Shown: positions 25,867-35,218, counted from the first letter of the stretch. The stretch is DNA of 64,000 bases from Desertimonas sp963786985 (GCA_963786985.1 CAWBBL010000018.1:248001-312000); one strand, 5' to 3'. Notes: a model not told the origin generated them from the sequence alone. A program made the numbers and translations.

Positions 25867-26624
25867 GCAGCGACGCCGCGGCGCTGGCGCGGGAGGCGAC
25901 GATCGACCTCGACGTCCCGGCGTGCGCTCTGGCGATCGGCGCGCACCCCGACGACATCGAGTTCGGGGCCGGCGCCACGCTCGCCAAGTGGGCCGATGCG
26001 GGATGCCTCGTGCATCATCTCGTGTGCACCGATGGCTCCAAGGGCACGTGGGATCCCGAGGCGAACATCGCAACGCTCGTCACGCGGCGCCGCGAGGAGC
26101 AGCGCGAGGCGGCCCGCCGACTCTCCGGGGCCCGCGCCGGCGAGGTGATCTTCCTCGATCGGGTCGACGGCGAGTTGGAGAACGATGCAGGGACACGCAC
26201 CGAGGTCGTCCGGGCGATTCGGCGCCTGCGCCCCGACGTCGTGCTCGGCCACGATCCGTGGAAGCGCTATCGCCTCCATCCCGACCACCGCGTCGCCGGT
26301 CAGCTCGTCTGCGACGCCATCGTCGGGGCCCGCGATCCGCACTTCCACCGCGACCTGGGACTCGACCCGTTCAGACCGCAGGCCTTGCTGCTGTTCGAGG
26401 CCGACCTCCCGAACCACGCCGAAGACGTCACGGCGACCGTCGAGCGCAAGCTCGCCGCCCTCCTCGCCCACGAGAGCCAGTTCGAGTCGACGATGCACGC
26501 CAAGGGCGGCGACCCCGAATTGCTCGAGGCGTTCCGGGCCCGGATCCTCGACCGCCTCGCCGAGCTCGGCGCCCCCTGGGACCTCCGCTACGCCGAAGTC
26601 TTCGCCCTGATGATCGACCTCTGA
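25833..26624 (+). CDS. PIG-L family N-acetylglucosaminyl deacetylase-like protein
   Basis: 263 residues. The zinc-site motif AHPDDIEFGAGATLAKW is near residue 32 (His and Asp-Asp), and the second histidine pair is in RLHPDHRVAGQL near residue 152, so the metal site is complete. LmbE/PIG-L enzymes remove acetyl groups from GlcNAc conjugates, for example in mycothiol or bacillithiol synthesis. Overlap with cofC suggests one transcript; a role in thiol or antibiotic-conjugate metabolism is possible but the substrate is unknown. ATG 25833 has a weak GGAG upstream within cofC. Confidence 0.88.
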   Translation: MVANDPGQPTLSSDAAALAREATIDLDVPACALAIGAHPDDIEFGAGATLAKWADAGCLVHHLVCTDGSKGTWDPEANIATLVTRRREEQREAARRLSGARAGEVIFLDRVDGELENDAGTRTEVVRAIRRLRPDVVLGHDPWKRYRLHPDHRVAGQLVCDAIVGARDPHFHRDLGLDPFRPQALLLFEADLPNHAEDVTATVERKLAALLAHESQFESTMHAKGGDPELLEAFRARILDRLAELGAPWDLRYAEVFALMIDL

Positions 26625-26630
26625 CCCCCC

Positions 26631-26703
26631 ATCTGGGGAAGATCCGTGTCATTCCCCCTTCTGGGGAAGATTCGTGGCAGACCCTGATCCGAATCTTCCC
26701 CAG
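26631..26703. repeat. family 1 palindromic repeat, copy 2 (A-B-C), left end of the nuclease unit
   Basis: Unit A at 26631-26651 is the 21-bp terminal inverted repeat shared exactly, in opposite orientation, with 27729-27749. Unit B (26661-26680, CTGGGGAAGATTCGTGGCAG) and unit C (26684-26703) form a hairpin with 17 of 20 pairs and loop ACC. It begins 6 bases after the deacetylase stop. Confidence 0.9.
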
Positions 26704-26751
26704 TTGCACGGGAGCTTCCGCTCGGCCCGCCGGCGGACGCCCAGGCGGGGT

Positions 26752-27669
26752 ATGAGGCTCGCTCTTTTCGACAACTTCGCCACCGACCACCACGGGATCG
26801 TCACCCTGCCACGCGTGCTGCGCGCCGGGGTCTCGCCGTCGGACTGGTACCGGTCGCTGCGCCGCGGCGACATCGAATACCTCCATCCGGGAGTCGCCCG
26901 CCTGGTCGGCAGTCCGCGCACCGCTGAACAGCAGATTGCCGCTGCCGTGCTCGCCGCCGGCCCCGGGGCGATGGCCTCGCACCGGTCGGCGGCGTTCCTG
27001 TTCGGTGTCCCTCGACCCGACGACGATCCGGTGGACATCATTCTCGACGACCGGCGTCGCCGCCCGGTCGTCGACGGGGCGATCATCCACCGCCCCCGGG
27101 ATCGCAAGGACCTCTCGCCGGTACTCAGGTCGAACATCGCCACGAGCAACATCCTGCGGTGGTGCTGCGACCTCGGCGCGGTCGACGAGCCATCGGTGAA
27201 CGCAGCCGTCGGTCATGTCGTGGCCGGCGGCCTGGCCTCACCGCGGGCGTTGCGCGCCGCCGTCGACGTCCACGCTCGACGCGGCCGGCCCGGCGTGCCC
27301 GCGCTGCGCGCCGCGCTCGACGACTGGGAGCTGGATGGCAAACCCGTCGACAGCATCCTCGAGCCGATGATGCGACGTGTGCTGCAGCGCTTCGGTCTGC
27401 CCTCGGCGCGATTCCACGCCATCGTCGCCGGCTACGAGGTCGACTTCCACTTTCCCGGGACGGTGGTCGTGATGGAGTGCGATGGTTGGGAGACCCACGG
27501 TCGCAACCGCAACCAGTTCGAGTTCGACCGGGTGCGCGCCGCGGCGGTGACCGCCGCCGGATTCGTCATCGTGCACTTCACGTATCGTCAGCTCGCTCGC
27601 CAGCCTGAGCGAGTCGCCAAGCGGGTCCGCGCCAACCTCGATCGTTGGGCCCCCAACCTCATCGCCTGA
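26752..27669 (+). CDS. AbiEi-like winged-helix / DUF559 (Vsr-fold) endonuclease-domain protein
   Basis: 305 residues from ATG 26752. Residues 1-55 (HHGIVTLPRVLRAGVSPSDW, RRGDIEYLHPGVARL) match the winged-helix start of AbiEi-type antitoxins and related regulators; the block at 76-86 (SHRSAAFLFGVP) is usual in these proteins. Residues 200-282 form a DUF559/Vsr-like PD-(D/E)XK domain: E204, D231 in YEVDFHFP, E242 and D244 in MECDGWETHG with H249, and RNRNQFEFDR. All candidate catalytic residues are kept. The family is common in actinobacteria, often in many copies per genome, and its function is unknown; it is usually labelled as a type IV antitoxin-domain protein, but no toxin gene is next to it here. 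The gene lies exactly between mirror-image family 1 repeats. Confidence 0.82.
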   Translation: MRLALFDNFATDHHGIVTLPRVLRAGVSPSDWYRSLRRGDIEYLHPGVARLVGSPRTAEQQIAAAVLAAGPGAMASHRSAAFLFGVPRPDDDPVDIILDDRRRRPVVDGAIIHRPRDRKDLSPVLRSNIATSNILRWCCDLGAVDEPSVNAAVGHVVAGGLASPRALRAAVDVHARRGRPGVPALRAALDDWELDGKPVDSILEPMMRRVLQRFGLPSARFHAIVAGYEVDFHFPGTVVVMECDGWETHGRNRNQFEFDRVRAAAVTAAGFVIVHFTYRQLARQPERVAKRVRANLDRWAPNLIA

Positions 27670-27676
27670 TCACGTT

Positions 27677-27749
27677 GTGGGGAAGATTCGTGTCAGGGCC
27701 TGGCAGGGAACTTCCCCAGAAGGCGGAATGACACGGATCTTCCCCAGAT
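27677..27749. repeat. family 1 palindromic repeat, copy 3 (B-C-D), right end of the nuclease unit
   Basis: Unit B is 27677-27696 (GTGGGGAAGATTCGTGTCAG), unit C 27701-27719 is a diverged complement ending CTTCCCCAG, and unit D 27729-27749 is the exact reverse complement of the outer unit at 26631-26651. It starts 7 bases after the nuclease stop and ends 12 bases before the stop of the convergent dppF. Confidence 0.9.
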
Positions 27750-27761
27750 GTGGGGGAGCGG

Positions 27762-28801
27762 TCAGACCACCTCGATGGGCTTGGCGAAGTGGCAGGCGAC
27801 CGGGTGGTCGGTGTCACGGTTGACGAGCTCGGGCTCCTCGACGGCGCAGATGTCCTGGGCCATCCAGCAGCGGGTCCGGAAACGGCAACCCGACGGTGGG
27901 TCGATCGGGCTCGGGCACGTCGCCGAACAGCTTGATCCGCTTGCGAGCCCGCTCGCGGTCGGGGTCGGGGATCGGGATCGCCGACAGCAGCGCCTGGGTG
28001 TACGGGTGAGCCGGCGACTCATAGATCTGGTCGCGGGTGCCGATCTCGACGATCTTGCCGAGATACATCACGGCGACGCGGTCGGAGATGTGGCGCACCA
28101 CGGACAGGTCGTGGGCGATGAACAGGTACGTCAGCCCGAGCTCCTCCTGGAGCTGCTCGAGGAGGTTGACGACCCCGGCCTGGATGCTGACGTCGAGCGC
28201 CGACACCGGCTCGTCGAGAACGATGAACTTGGGCTCCACCGCCAGCGCCCGGGCGATGCCGACGCGCTGGCGCTGCCCACCGGAGAACTGGTGCGGGTAG
28301 CGGTCAGCGTGTTCGGGCGACAGGCCGACGAGTTGGAGCAACTCCTGAACCCGCGCCCGCGCCTGTGCCCGGTCCATGCCGCGATGGACCCGCAGGGCCT
28401 CACCGATGGCCCGCTCGATGTTCTTGCGCGGGTTGAGCGAGGCGTACGGGTCCTGGAAGACGATCTGCGCCCGCTGCCGGAATTCGATCAGGGCATCGCC
28501 CTTGAGTCCGCTGATGTCGGTGCCCTCGAAGAAGATCTGGCCGGACGTCCGCTGGATCAAGCGCAACACGACCCGGCCGGTGGTCGACTTGCCGCACCCC
28601 GACTCCCCGACCAGACCGAGCGTCTCGCCGGGAAAGACGTCGAACGACACCTCGGAAACCGCCTGGACCTTGGCAATCTCCTTGCTCAGGAAACCCCCCC
28701 GAACCGAGAAGTTCTTGACGAGGTCGACGCACTGACATCAACGGCGCCTGATCGCCCGCCGACTGCTGCATCGCTTCGGTACCGACCGCCTCGACGGTCA
28801 T
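27762..28801 (-). pseudogene. dppF: oligopeptide/dipeptide ABC transporter ATP-binding protein, two frameshifts
   Basis: From ATG 28801 (ATGA overlap with dppD) the frame gives a short leader; near 28733 one extra base shifts it to the true frame DLVKNFSVRGGFLSKEIAK and on to Walker A GESGCGKST, signature FSGGQRQRVG and Walker B FIVLDEPVSALD. At about 27900 an extra C shifts the end: the expected PSPIDPPSGCRFRTRC iron-sulfur-like Cys motif and CHFAKPIEVV tail are in another frame, stopping at 27762. Corrected length is about 345 residues, standard for DppF/OppF. The protein would energise peptide import with DppD. Whether the gene is dead or mis-sequenced cannot be told. Confidence 0.85.
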
Positions 28802-29920
28802 CCGACGCTCTCCTCCACCGCCTCCTCGACGGCCTCCTCGCGGAATTCGGCGACGTCAACGGCCCCGAGCTCCTCAGCGAAGTGGCACGCCGAGTAGTGC
28901 GCCGCTCCGGTGACCACCCGCAGCATCGGTACCTCGTGCCGCGCAGCGGTCGCGGGCGAAGTCGCAGCGCGGATGGAACGCGCAACCCGACGGTGGGTTG
29001 AGCAGCGACGGGGGCGCCCCGCGAATCGGCCGCAGCCGCTCGACGCCGGTGTCGTCGAGACGGGGCATCGAGGCCAGCAATCCGAGCGTGTACGGATGCC
29101 GGGTCTCGTAGAAGATCTCGTGGGTGGTGCCCACCTCGGCCTCGCGCCCGGCGTACATCACGATCACCCGGTCGGCGAGACCGGCGACGACGCCGAGATC
29201 GTGGGTGATCAGGACGATCGATGAGTCGATCTCGTCCTTCATCTCCATCAACACGTCGAGCACCTGGGCCTGCACCGTGACATCGAGGGCCGTCGTCGGC
29301 TCGTCGGCGATCAGCAAGTCGGGATGGCACGTGATCGCCATGGCGATCACGGCCCGCTGGCGCATGCCGCCGGAGAACTCGTGGGGATGCATCTCGGCCC
29401 GCTTCTCCGGTTGGGGGATGCCGACCAGGCGAAGCATGTCGACCGCCCGGTCCCACGCCTCCTTCTTGCTCAACTTGTCGTGGATGATCGCCATCTCGGC
29501 GACCTGGCGACCGACGGTCTGCACGGGGTTGAGCGCTGACAGCGGGTCCTGGAAGATCATGGCGATCTCCCCGCCGCGGATCTGGCGCATCCGGCTGTCG
29601 CTGACGCCGAGCAACTCCTCGCCCTTCCACGTCATCACGTCGGCTTCGATCTTCGCCGGCGGGACCTCGAGCAGGCCCATGATGCTCAGCGACGTCACCG
29701 ACTTGCCCGATCCGGATTCGCCGACGATGGCCAGGACCTCGCCTCGCCGGACGTCGAAGCTGAGCCCGTCGACCGCCTTGACGAGACCCGCCTCGGTGGC
29801 GAACGTGGTGCGCAGGTTGCGCACCGACAGCAGCACCTCGGGGTCGCGCGGTGGGACCGTCGAGGCGAGCTCGCCGGAGACTGCGCGGGGCACGACCTCG
29901 TCGAGCATCTCCCCGGTCAT
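28798..29920 (-). pseudogene. dppD: oligopeptide/dipeptide ABC transporter ATP-binding protein, one frameshift
   Basis: ATG 29920 reads through LLSVRNLRTTFATEAGLVKAV, Walker A GESGSGKSV, signature FSGGMRQRAV, Walker B LLIADEPTTALD and the PPSGCAFHPRC Cys motif. At about 28945 the frame breaks; the natural tail (VPMLRVVTGAAHYSACHFAEEL, then an acidic end) continues in another frame to TGA 28798-28800, which overlaps the dppF start. Only the last 45 residues are affected, so activity may survive if the shift is real. Overlap with dppC (one base) confirms operon order A-B-C-D-F. Confidence 0.88.
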
Positions 29921-30747
29921 CAGCGCCGCATCTTCGGATCGAGCGTGTCGCGCAGTCCGTCACCGACGAGCACGAACGAGAGCACGGTGAGGAAGATGGC
30001 AAACGCCGGGAAGAACAGGATGTGCGACGCGCTGGCGAGCTGGCCCTTGGCGTCGCTCACCATCAGCCCCCACGCCGGCGTGGGGAACTGTGGTCCGACG
30101 CCGATGAATGACAGCGCCGCCTCGGCGAGGATCGCTGAACCGATGGCGATCGTCCCATAGACGATGATCGGCACGGAGGCATTGGGGAGCAGGTGACCGA
30201 AGATCATCCGCATCCGGCCGAAACCGAGCGCCCGCGCCGCCTCGGTGTACTCCATCTTCCGGAGACTCAGGAAGCTCGCTCGGACGATCCGGGCGACGGC
30301 CAGCCACGCCGTGACGCCGATGACGATGATGATCGCATTCTCACTGCGCCCGAAGATGGTGGCGATGGCGACGGCGAGGATGAGGTAGGGGATCGACAGG
30401 AAGATGTCGACGATGCGCATCATCAGCGAATCGGTACGCCCGCCGAAGAAGCCGGAGAGCGCACCGAACGTCACTCCGATCAGCAGCGCCAGGAGCGTCG
30501 ACAGGACACCGATCTTCAGCGAGACCCGCGCCCCGTAGACGACGCGGGTGTACACGTCGTAGCCGAGCGTGTCGGTGCCGAACCAATGCTCACGCGACGG
30601 GCTCTGGCGCAGATCGGGGGTCCGTTCCTTCCAGCCGTAGCTGGTGATCCAGGGGGCGAAGATGGCGGCGAGCACGAGGATGACGATGAAGCACAGCCCG
30701 GCGACGGCCATGCGGTTCTTGGCGAACCGGCGGAAGAAGTCTTTCAC
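29920..30747 (-). CDS. dppC: peptide ABC transporter permease (DppC-type)
   Basis: 275 residues, six membrane spans. After a short cytoplasmic lead (FFRRFAKNRMAVAGLCFIVI) come the periplasmic LRQSPSREHWFGTDTLGYDV motif, conserved in DppC/OppC, and the EAA loop EYTEAARALGFGRMRMIFGHLLPN that docks the ATPases. It forms the channel with DppB. ATG 30747 is 10 bases downstream of the dppB stop. Intact, unlike the flanking dppA, D and F genes. Confidence 0.93.
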   Translation of the reverse strand: MKDFFRRFAKNRMAVAGLCFIVILVLAAIFAPWITSYGWKERTPDLRQSPSREHWFGTDTLGYDVYTRVVYGARVSLKIGVLSTLLALLIGVTFGALSGFFGGRTDSLMMRIVDIFLSIPYLILAVAIATIFGRSENAIIIVIGVTAWLAVARIVRASFLSLRKMEYTEAARALGFGRMRMIFGHLLPNASVPIIVYGTIAIGSAILAEAALSFIGVGPQFPTPAWGLMVSDAKGQLASASHILFFPAFAIFLTVLSFVLVGDGLRDTLDPKMRR

Positions 30748-30757
30748 GACGCTCCGA

Positions 30758-31765
30758 TCATGACTCTGTCGACTCCCCGAGACGGATGCGCGGATCGAAC
30801 CAGGCGTAGGAGATGTCGACGATCATGCTGACGACGGTGAAGGCGATGATGACGACGAGGGTGAGGCCGAGGATCACCGGCAGGTCGCGCTCCTCGACCG
30901 CCTCGACGATGCGCGAACCGATGCCCGGCCACGAGTAGACGGTCTCGGTGAGCACGGCGGCGCCGATCACCGTGCCGAAGTCGATGCCGATCAGCGTGAC
31001 GACGGGGATCAGGGCGTTGCGCAGGCCGTGGCGGAGAACCACCGAACGCTCGCCGAGGCCCTTGGAGCGTGCCGTGCGGATGTAGTCGGCCTGCAAGACA
31101 TCGAGCATCGAACCGCGCATCATGCGGGCCGCCAGGGCGGTGGAGACGCACGCCAGCGTGACGGCCGGAAGGATCAGGTAGCGCCACTGCTCCCCGGTCG
31201 GGATGAAGAAGGCGAACCACGTGTCGGGTCCGAGGCCGGACGTGCGCAGCGCCATCCACTCCGGCCAACCGCGCTTGTTCGGGACCACCGCGAACACGTA
31301 CTGGAGAATGAAGCCGAGCACGAAAACCGGGATCGCCGCTGCGGCGGTGGTGACGACGGTCGTCGCCTTGTCGGTCAGCGAGTAGCGCTTGACGGCCGAG
31401 ATCAGCCCGACGCTGATGCCGACGATGATCTCGATGAGCACTGCCCAGAACGCGAGACGGATGCTGCGCGGCGCCCGCTCGTAGAGGATCTCGTTGACGC
31501 CGCGACGGTTGGCGAAGGACTCGCCGAGATCCCAGTGCAGCAAGCGCAACCAGTAGTCCTTGAACTGCACCCACAGCGGGTCGTCGAGCCCGTAGCGCTC
31601 CTTCGCCCTGGCGATCACGCCGGGGTCGACGACGCGCTCACCGCCGCCGACGATCAGGTTGGCAGGGTCGCCCGGGAGGACGAAGAACAGGAGGAACAGG
31701 AACGAGATGGCGATGAACACCGTCGGGAGGATCTGCAGCAATCGGCGAACGATGAAGCCGAACAT
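30758..31765 (-). CDS. dppB: peptide ABC transporter permease (DppB-type)
   Basis: 335 residues. The N-terminus FIVRRLLQILPTVFIAISFLFLLF is the usual first span; the EAA-like loop YIRTARSKGLGERSVVLRHGLRNALIPVVT is intact, and about six spans follow in the ABC permease pattern. It pairs with DppC to import di- or oligopeptides. An insertion between spans 1 and 2 (about 60 residues with VVPNKRGWPEWMAL) is common in actinobacterial versions. ATG 31765 lies about 90 bases after dppA, with a strong hairpin between them. Confidence 0.93.
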   Translation of the reverse strand: MFGFIVRRLLQILPTVFIAISFLFLLFFVLPGDPANLIVGGGERVVDPGVIARAKERYGLDDPLWVQFKDYWLRLLHWDLGESFANRRGVNEILYERAPRSIRLAFWAVLIEIIVGISVGLISAVKRYSLTDKATTVVTTAAAAIPVFVLGFILQYVFAVVPNKRGWPEWMALRTSGLGPDTWFAFFIPTGEQWRYLILPAVTLACVSTALAARMMRGSMLDVLQADYIRTARSKGLGERSVVLRHGLRNALIPVVTLIGIDFGTVIGAAVLTETVYSWPGIGSRIVEAVEERDLPVILGLTLVVIIAFTVVSMIVDISYAWFDPRIRLGESTES

Positions 31766-31796
31766 GGATCCTGCACTGTCGTCTCGGGCGGATGGC

Positions 31797-31822
31797 GGTG
31801 GGGACCCTGCTGGGTCCCCACC
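31797..31822 (-). terminator. strong hairpin between dppA and dppB
   Basis: GGTGGGGACCC (31797-31807), loop TGCT, GGGTCCCCACC (31812-31822): an 11-bp perfect GC-rich stem, no U-tract on the minus strand. In this position it is best read as a partial terminator or 3' stabiliser that makes the binding protein message more abundant than the permease part of the operon. Confidence 0.6.
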
Positions 31823-31856
31823 ACGTCACCGCGTTGTCTGTCACTCGTGAGTGGCG

Positions 31857-33500
31857 TCACTTGGTGACGGTGAGCTGCTCCCACGGGATGAGTCCGAGGC
31901 GCGACTGGCGTGAAGCTGGCGACAGTCTCGGTGTTGAAGGCGTAGTCGCCGAGGTACCAGTTGATCGGGATGACGTCGACCACCTGGTTGAGGAGGATGT
32001 CCTCCGCTTCCTGGAACAGTGCGGCCTGAGCATCCGGGTCGGTCGTCTGCTTCGCCTCGTCGACGACGGCGTCGAACTCCGGGATGCTGACTCCGGCGTA
32101 GTTGTTGAAGCCGATCGACTCGGTGTGGAACAGGTCGTACATGAAGTTGTCGTACGTCGGGTAGTCGGCGATCCACCCGGCACGGCAGATCACGCACGCT
32201 CCGTCGGCGAGCTCGGAGAAGTACGTCTCCGTGATCCGCGGGTCGGCCTCGGCCTCGATGCCGATCGCCGCCAGGTTGTCGACGAAGATCGCCACCACCG
32301 GCTCGTGGCCGGCATCGGCGTTGAACTGGATCGGAATCGTCTCCGGCTCGTTGCCGGCCGCCAGCCACTCGTCGTAGGCCGCCTGGGCCGCCTCCGGGTC
32401 GTAGGCGCAGTAGTCGCAGATGTTCTCGGCGAATCCGGGGATGCCCGGAGGCGTGACGCCTGTCGACGACGTGCGCAGGCCGTTGTAGACCGACTCGTTG
32501 ATCGCGTCGCGGTCGATCGCCATCGAGATCGCCTGACGGAGCAGGAGGTTCTCGTCGCCACCGACCCGCGGATCGCTCTGGTTGATGATGAAGTGGTACG
32601 AGCCGAGCGATCGAGATGTCCGATCGTCGTGCCCCAGTTGGATCGCGCCTCCTCCGACCGCGCCGGCGGGATGTTCGCGATGTCGGTCTCGCCGGCTTCG
32701 AGCGCGTTGTACGACGTGTCCGGGTCGGTGATGACCGGAACATGATCCGCTCGGCGCGGTCCGGCCAGGTCTCGCCGTTGAAGTCGCCGGCCCAGTTGTC
32801 GTTGCGCACGAGGACGATCTCCTCGTCGCTGCGCGCCGACTCCATCGTGTACGGGCCGTTGCCGACCATCAGCCTCGTTCTCGTACGTGTCGCCGGCCTC
32901 GAAGGCCGCCTCGGGCATCGGGAAGAACGTCTGGAAGCCGGCCACGGCCGGGAAGTTGGAGTACGGCGCCGACAGCGTGACCGTCAGCGTCATCGCCTCG
33001 TCGTCGGCGACGACTCCGGAGATCGTGTCGGCCTCACCGGCGAGGCGTTCGGCGCCGCCCTCGATGAAGTTGAGCAGGTAGCTGTAGTCGCCAGCGAGGT
33101 CGGCGACCCGCTCCCACGAACGCTGGAACGTGCTCGGCAGGATCGCCTCGCCGTCGGCGAACTGCTGGCCCTCCTTGATCGTGAACGTCCACACCGTGGC
33201 GTCCTCGTTGGGTTCGAACGACTCGGCGAGCAGCGGGACGATCTGCGAGTTCTCCGGATCGCTCATGTCGATCTCCGTCAGCCCGTCATACAGTGCGTTG
33301 ATGACCTGGTAGGCGTCCACCGTCGAGTTGAGCGCCGGGTCGATGTGCTCGGGTGGACCGCCGACGAACGTGCCGCCGTCGATGATCTCTCCACCTCCGC
33401 CGGCCGATTCGGGGGCGGCGGCGTTACCGACGAGCGGCACGGTCAGCACCCCCATTCCCACAAGTGCGGTTGCGAGCCAACGGCTCCGTTGCTTGTTCAA
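31857..33500 (-). pseudogene. dppA: peptide ABC transporter substrate-binding protein, about four frameshifts
   Basis: Start is TTG 33500, nine bases after AAGGAGG, followed by a signal peptide (SRWLATALVGMGVLTVPLVG). The SBP family 5 fold is readable: GGTFVGGPPEHIDPALNST, LAESFEPNEDATVWTF, then breaks at about 32873, 32740, 32605 and 31905, each moving the homology to another frame (VGNGPYTMESARSDEEIVLV; ITDPDTSYNALEAGETDI; AISMAIDRDAINESVYNGL; and the end LGLIPWEQLTVTK). Corrected length is about 545 residues, normal for DppA/OppA. No in-frame stops interrupt the pieces, which favours sequence error or very recent decay. It would bind peptides outside the membrane. Confidence 0.83.
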
Positions 33501-33841
33501 GGTGCGAACCCTCCTTGGTTCTCCCTCGCCGCCACTCCCCCACACAGTTCGTGTGCGTACGACGACGATGTCGTAGGCGCGGGAGGATAGTACCCATGTG
33601 ACCCATCTCACATCCTGGGTCACCGAGAATGGCGGGCCGTGCTGGGGAGTTTGGGTCCGAGTGCGTGGCGCTGATGAGGTGGCGCCAGCAGCCGGTCGAC
33701 CGTCGTGACCTCCTCGTTGAGCACTGCTGGCTCCCGCCGGCGCACCTCGCGTGACCGACCGCTTGAACGCGCTTGCTCATTTGCGGCCAACCCGCTCACC
33801 GCGGATCAATGACGATGACAAGATGTCGGGTGGGAGATGTG
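33501..33841. promoter_or_regulatory. divergent promoter region dppA / AraC regulator
   Basis: 341 bp without a gene. On the minus strand it holds the dppA ribosome site (AAGGAGG), a TACTAT -10-like box at 33587-33592 and a CRP-type palindrome. It also contains a perfect TACGAC-N6-GTCGTA palindrome at 33558-33575 and GTGACCCA / TGGGTCAC arms around 33599-33624. The right half (about 33630-33841) shows nothing beyond a likely promoter for the AraC gene. Confidence 0.5.
33597..33612. promoter_or_regulatory. CRP/GlxR-like operator upstream of dppA
   Basis: TGTGACCCATCTCACA fits the consensus TGTGA-N6-TCACA exactly. It lies about 100 bases before the dppA start and immediately upstream of a TACTAT -10-like box, so binding would overlap the -35 position and probably repress. 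This links peptide uptake to cAMP-type regulation; the regulator gene itself is not in the window. Confidence 0.55.
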
Positions 33842-34780
33842 ATGCCACTCGCCACCGATGCCGAGATCGACGATCGCCAGTCCGGTACGGCTGCGCCGCC
33901 GGCTGGCGGCGCCGCCGACGACGTGTGGTACCACGAGGACGAACACGGCTGGGTTCGTCAGTACCAGAGTTGGTCGGGCGACGGTGTCTACGTGATCAGC
34001 GAGGAGAACGACTGCTCGCCGATGCCCTGGCACTACGCGCTCAACGAGAGTTACGGGCTCGGGATCTCGGCGCAGGGTGCTTATCGCCGGCGGGTGCGCG
34101 GCACCGAGCAGGTGGTCGACTCGAACACGGGATTCCTGCGCTTCGCCGGCGACGAGGTTGGCGTCGAGCACTTCGTCGGCGGTCCGGGCGCCGTCACCTT
34201 CGTCAGCGTCGACCCGGCGATCTGCCCCGGGTTCGACGAGATCGCTACCGTGCCGACGTTCACGGTCACGCCGGCGATGGCCCTCACCCACCTCCGGCTG
34301 CTGCGCGGCCAACGACTCGGCGCCGACGACGTGACCCTCGAGTCGCTGGCCCTCGATCTGCTCAGCGCGGCCCTCGAACAGCATCACGACGGCATCACGT
34401 CCTACTCGCGACGAACGACGGGCGAGTCGCGTCGCCGCCTGGTGACCGAGGCCTGTGAGCTGTTGCATCTCCCCGACCGCAAGGTCGGTCTCGTCGAGAT
34501 CGCCCGCACGATCGGCTGCTCCCCGTACCACCTGTCGCGGGTGTTCCACGAAGCCACCGGACTGACGATCCCGCAATATCGCAAGCGGCTGCGCGTCTAC
34601 GATGCGCTACGCCGCCTCAATGACGGCGAGCACGATCTCGCCGCCATCGCCGTCGCCAGCGGGTTCGCCGACCACAGCCATATGACACGATCGTTCGTCG
34701 CGCACTACGGCGACCCACCATCGCGGTTGCGTGAGTTGATGCAGGTCTACGCCGCGTCGGCTCGAGTGCTGCCGCGCTGA
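33842..34780 (+). CDS. AraC-family transcriptional regulator
   Basis: 312 residues. The C-terminal 100 residues form the double helix-turn-helix of AraC proteins: KVGLVEIARTIGCSPYHLSRVFHEATGLTIPQYRKRLR and then DLAAIAVASGFADHSHMTRSFVAHYGDPPSRLREL. The N-terminal 190 residues are a cupin-like ligand domain (YGLGISAQGAYRRRV). ATG 33842 is preceded by GGTGGGAG. It is transcribed away from dppA across a shared 341-bp region with several palindromes, so it probably regulates the peptide operon, itself, or both. The effector is unknown. Confidence 0.9.
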   Translation: MPLATDAEIDDRQSGTAAPPAGGAADDVWYHEDEHGWVRQYQSWSGDGVYVISEENDCSPMPWHYALNESYGLGISAQGAYRRRVRGTEQVVDSNTGFLRFAGDEVGVEHFVGGPGAVTFVSVDPAICPGFDEIATVPTFTVTPAMALTHLRLLRGQRLGADDVTLESLALDLLSAALEQHHDGITSYSRRTTGESRRRLVTEACELLHLPDRKVGLVEIARTIGCSPYHLSRVFHEATGLTIPQYRKRLRVYDALRRLNDGEHDLAAIAVASGFADHSHMTRSFVAHYGDPPSRLRELMQVYAASARVLPR

Positions 34781-34799
34781 AGACCGGCGATCGACGCCG

Positions 34800-35102
<303 letters not shown>

Positions 35103-35195
35103 CGTTACTCGTCCCCTTGGGTTTGAGGGTCTTGCGCGCCGCGTGAACGGCGACTGCTATGTCAACGCAGGGCGTCGCCAATCGCAAGCACTCAG

Positions 35196-35215
35196 CTCGT
35201 TGCATTTGCAACGAG
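35196..35215 (-). terminator. hairpin after the HIT gene
   Basis: CTCGTTGCA (35196-35204), loop TT, TGCAACGAG (35207-35215): 9-bp perfect stem starting 4 bases after the HIT stop on the minus strand, without a U-tract. Likely a terminator between HIT and the histone-like gene. The rest of the 116-bp gap 35103-35218 holds only the likely promoter of that gene. Confidence 0.55.
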
Positions 35216-35218
35216 CGT

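Larger units (their letters stand above)
26631..27749. mobile_element. candidate mobile unit: nuclease gene bounded by mirror-image family 1 repeats
   Basis: 1,119 bp. The ends are 21-bp perfect inverted repeats (26631-26651 and 27729-27749), each extended inward by a B-C hairpin, so the two sides are mirror images. The only gene inside encodes a DUF559/Vsr-like nuclease fused to an AbiEi-type winged helix. The same repeats occur without the gene at 4315-4390 and 49993-50095, like non-autonomous derivatives. No target-site duplication was found at the outer edges. Mobility is inference; the inverted-repeat geometry is direct. Confidence 0.5.

Noticed and set aside
26752..27669. A type IV toxin-antitoxin pair
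   Set aside because: Only the AbiEi-like winged-helix domain is present; no AbiEii-type nucleotidyltransferase toxin gene is adjacent, and the C-terminal half is a nuclease fold.
26631..27749. Classical IS element
   Set aside because: No DDE, serine, tyrosine or HUH recombinase is encoded and no direct target duplication is visible, so it is reported only as a candidate unit with inverted repeats.
33501..33841. tRNA or riboswitch in the longest gap
   Set aside because: No cloverleaf, conserved riboswitch core or T-loop was found; only palindromes and promoter elements.
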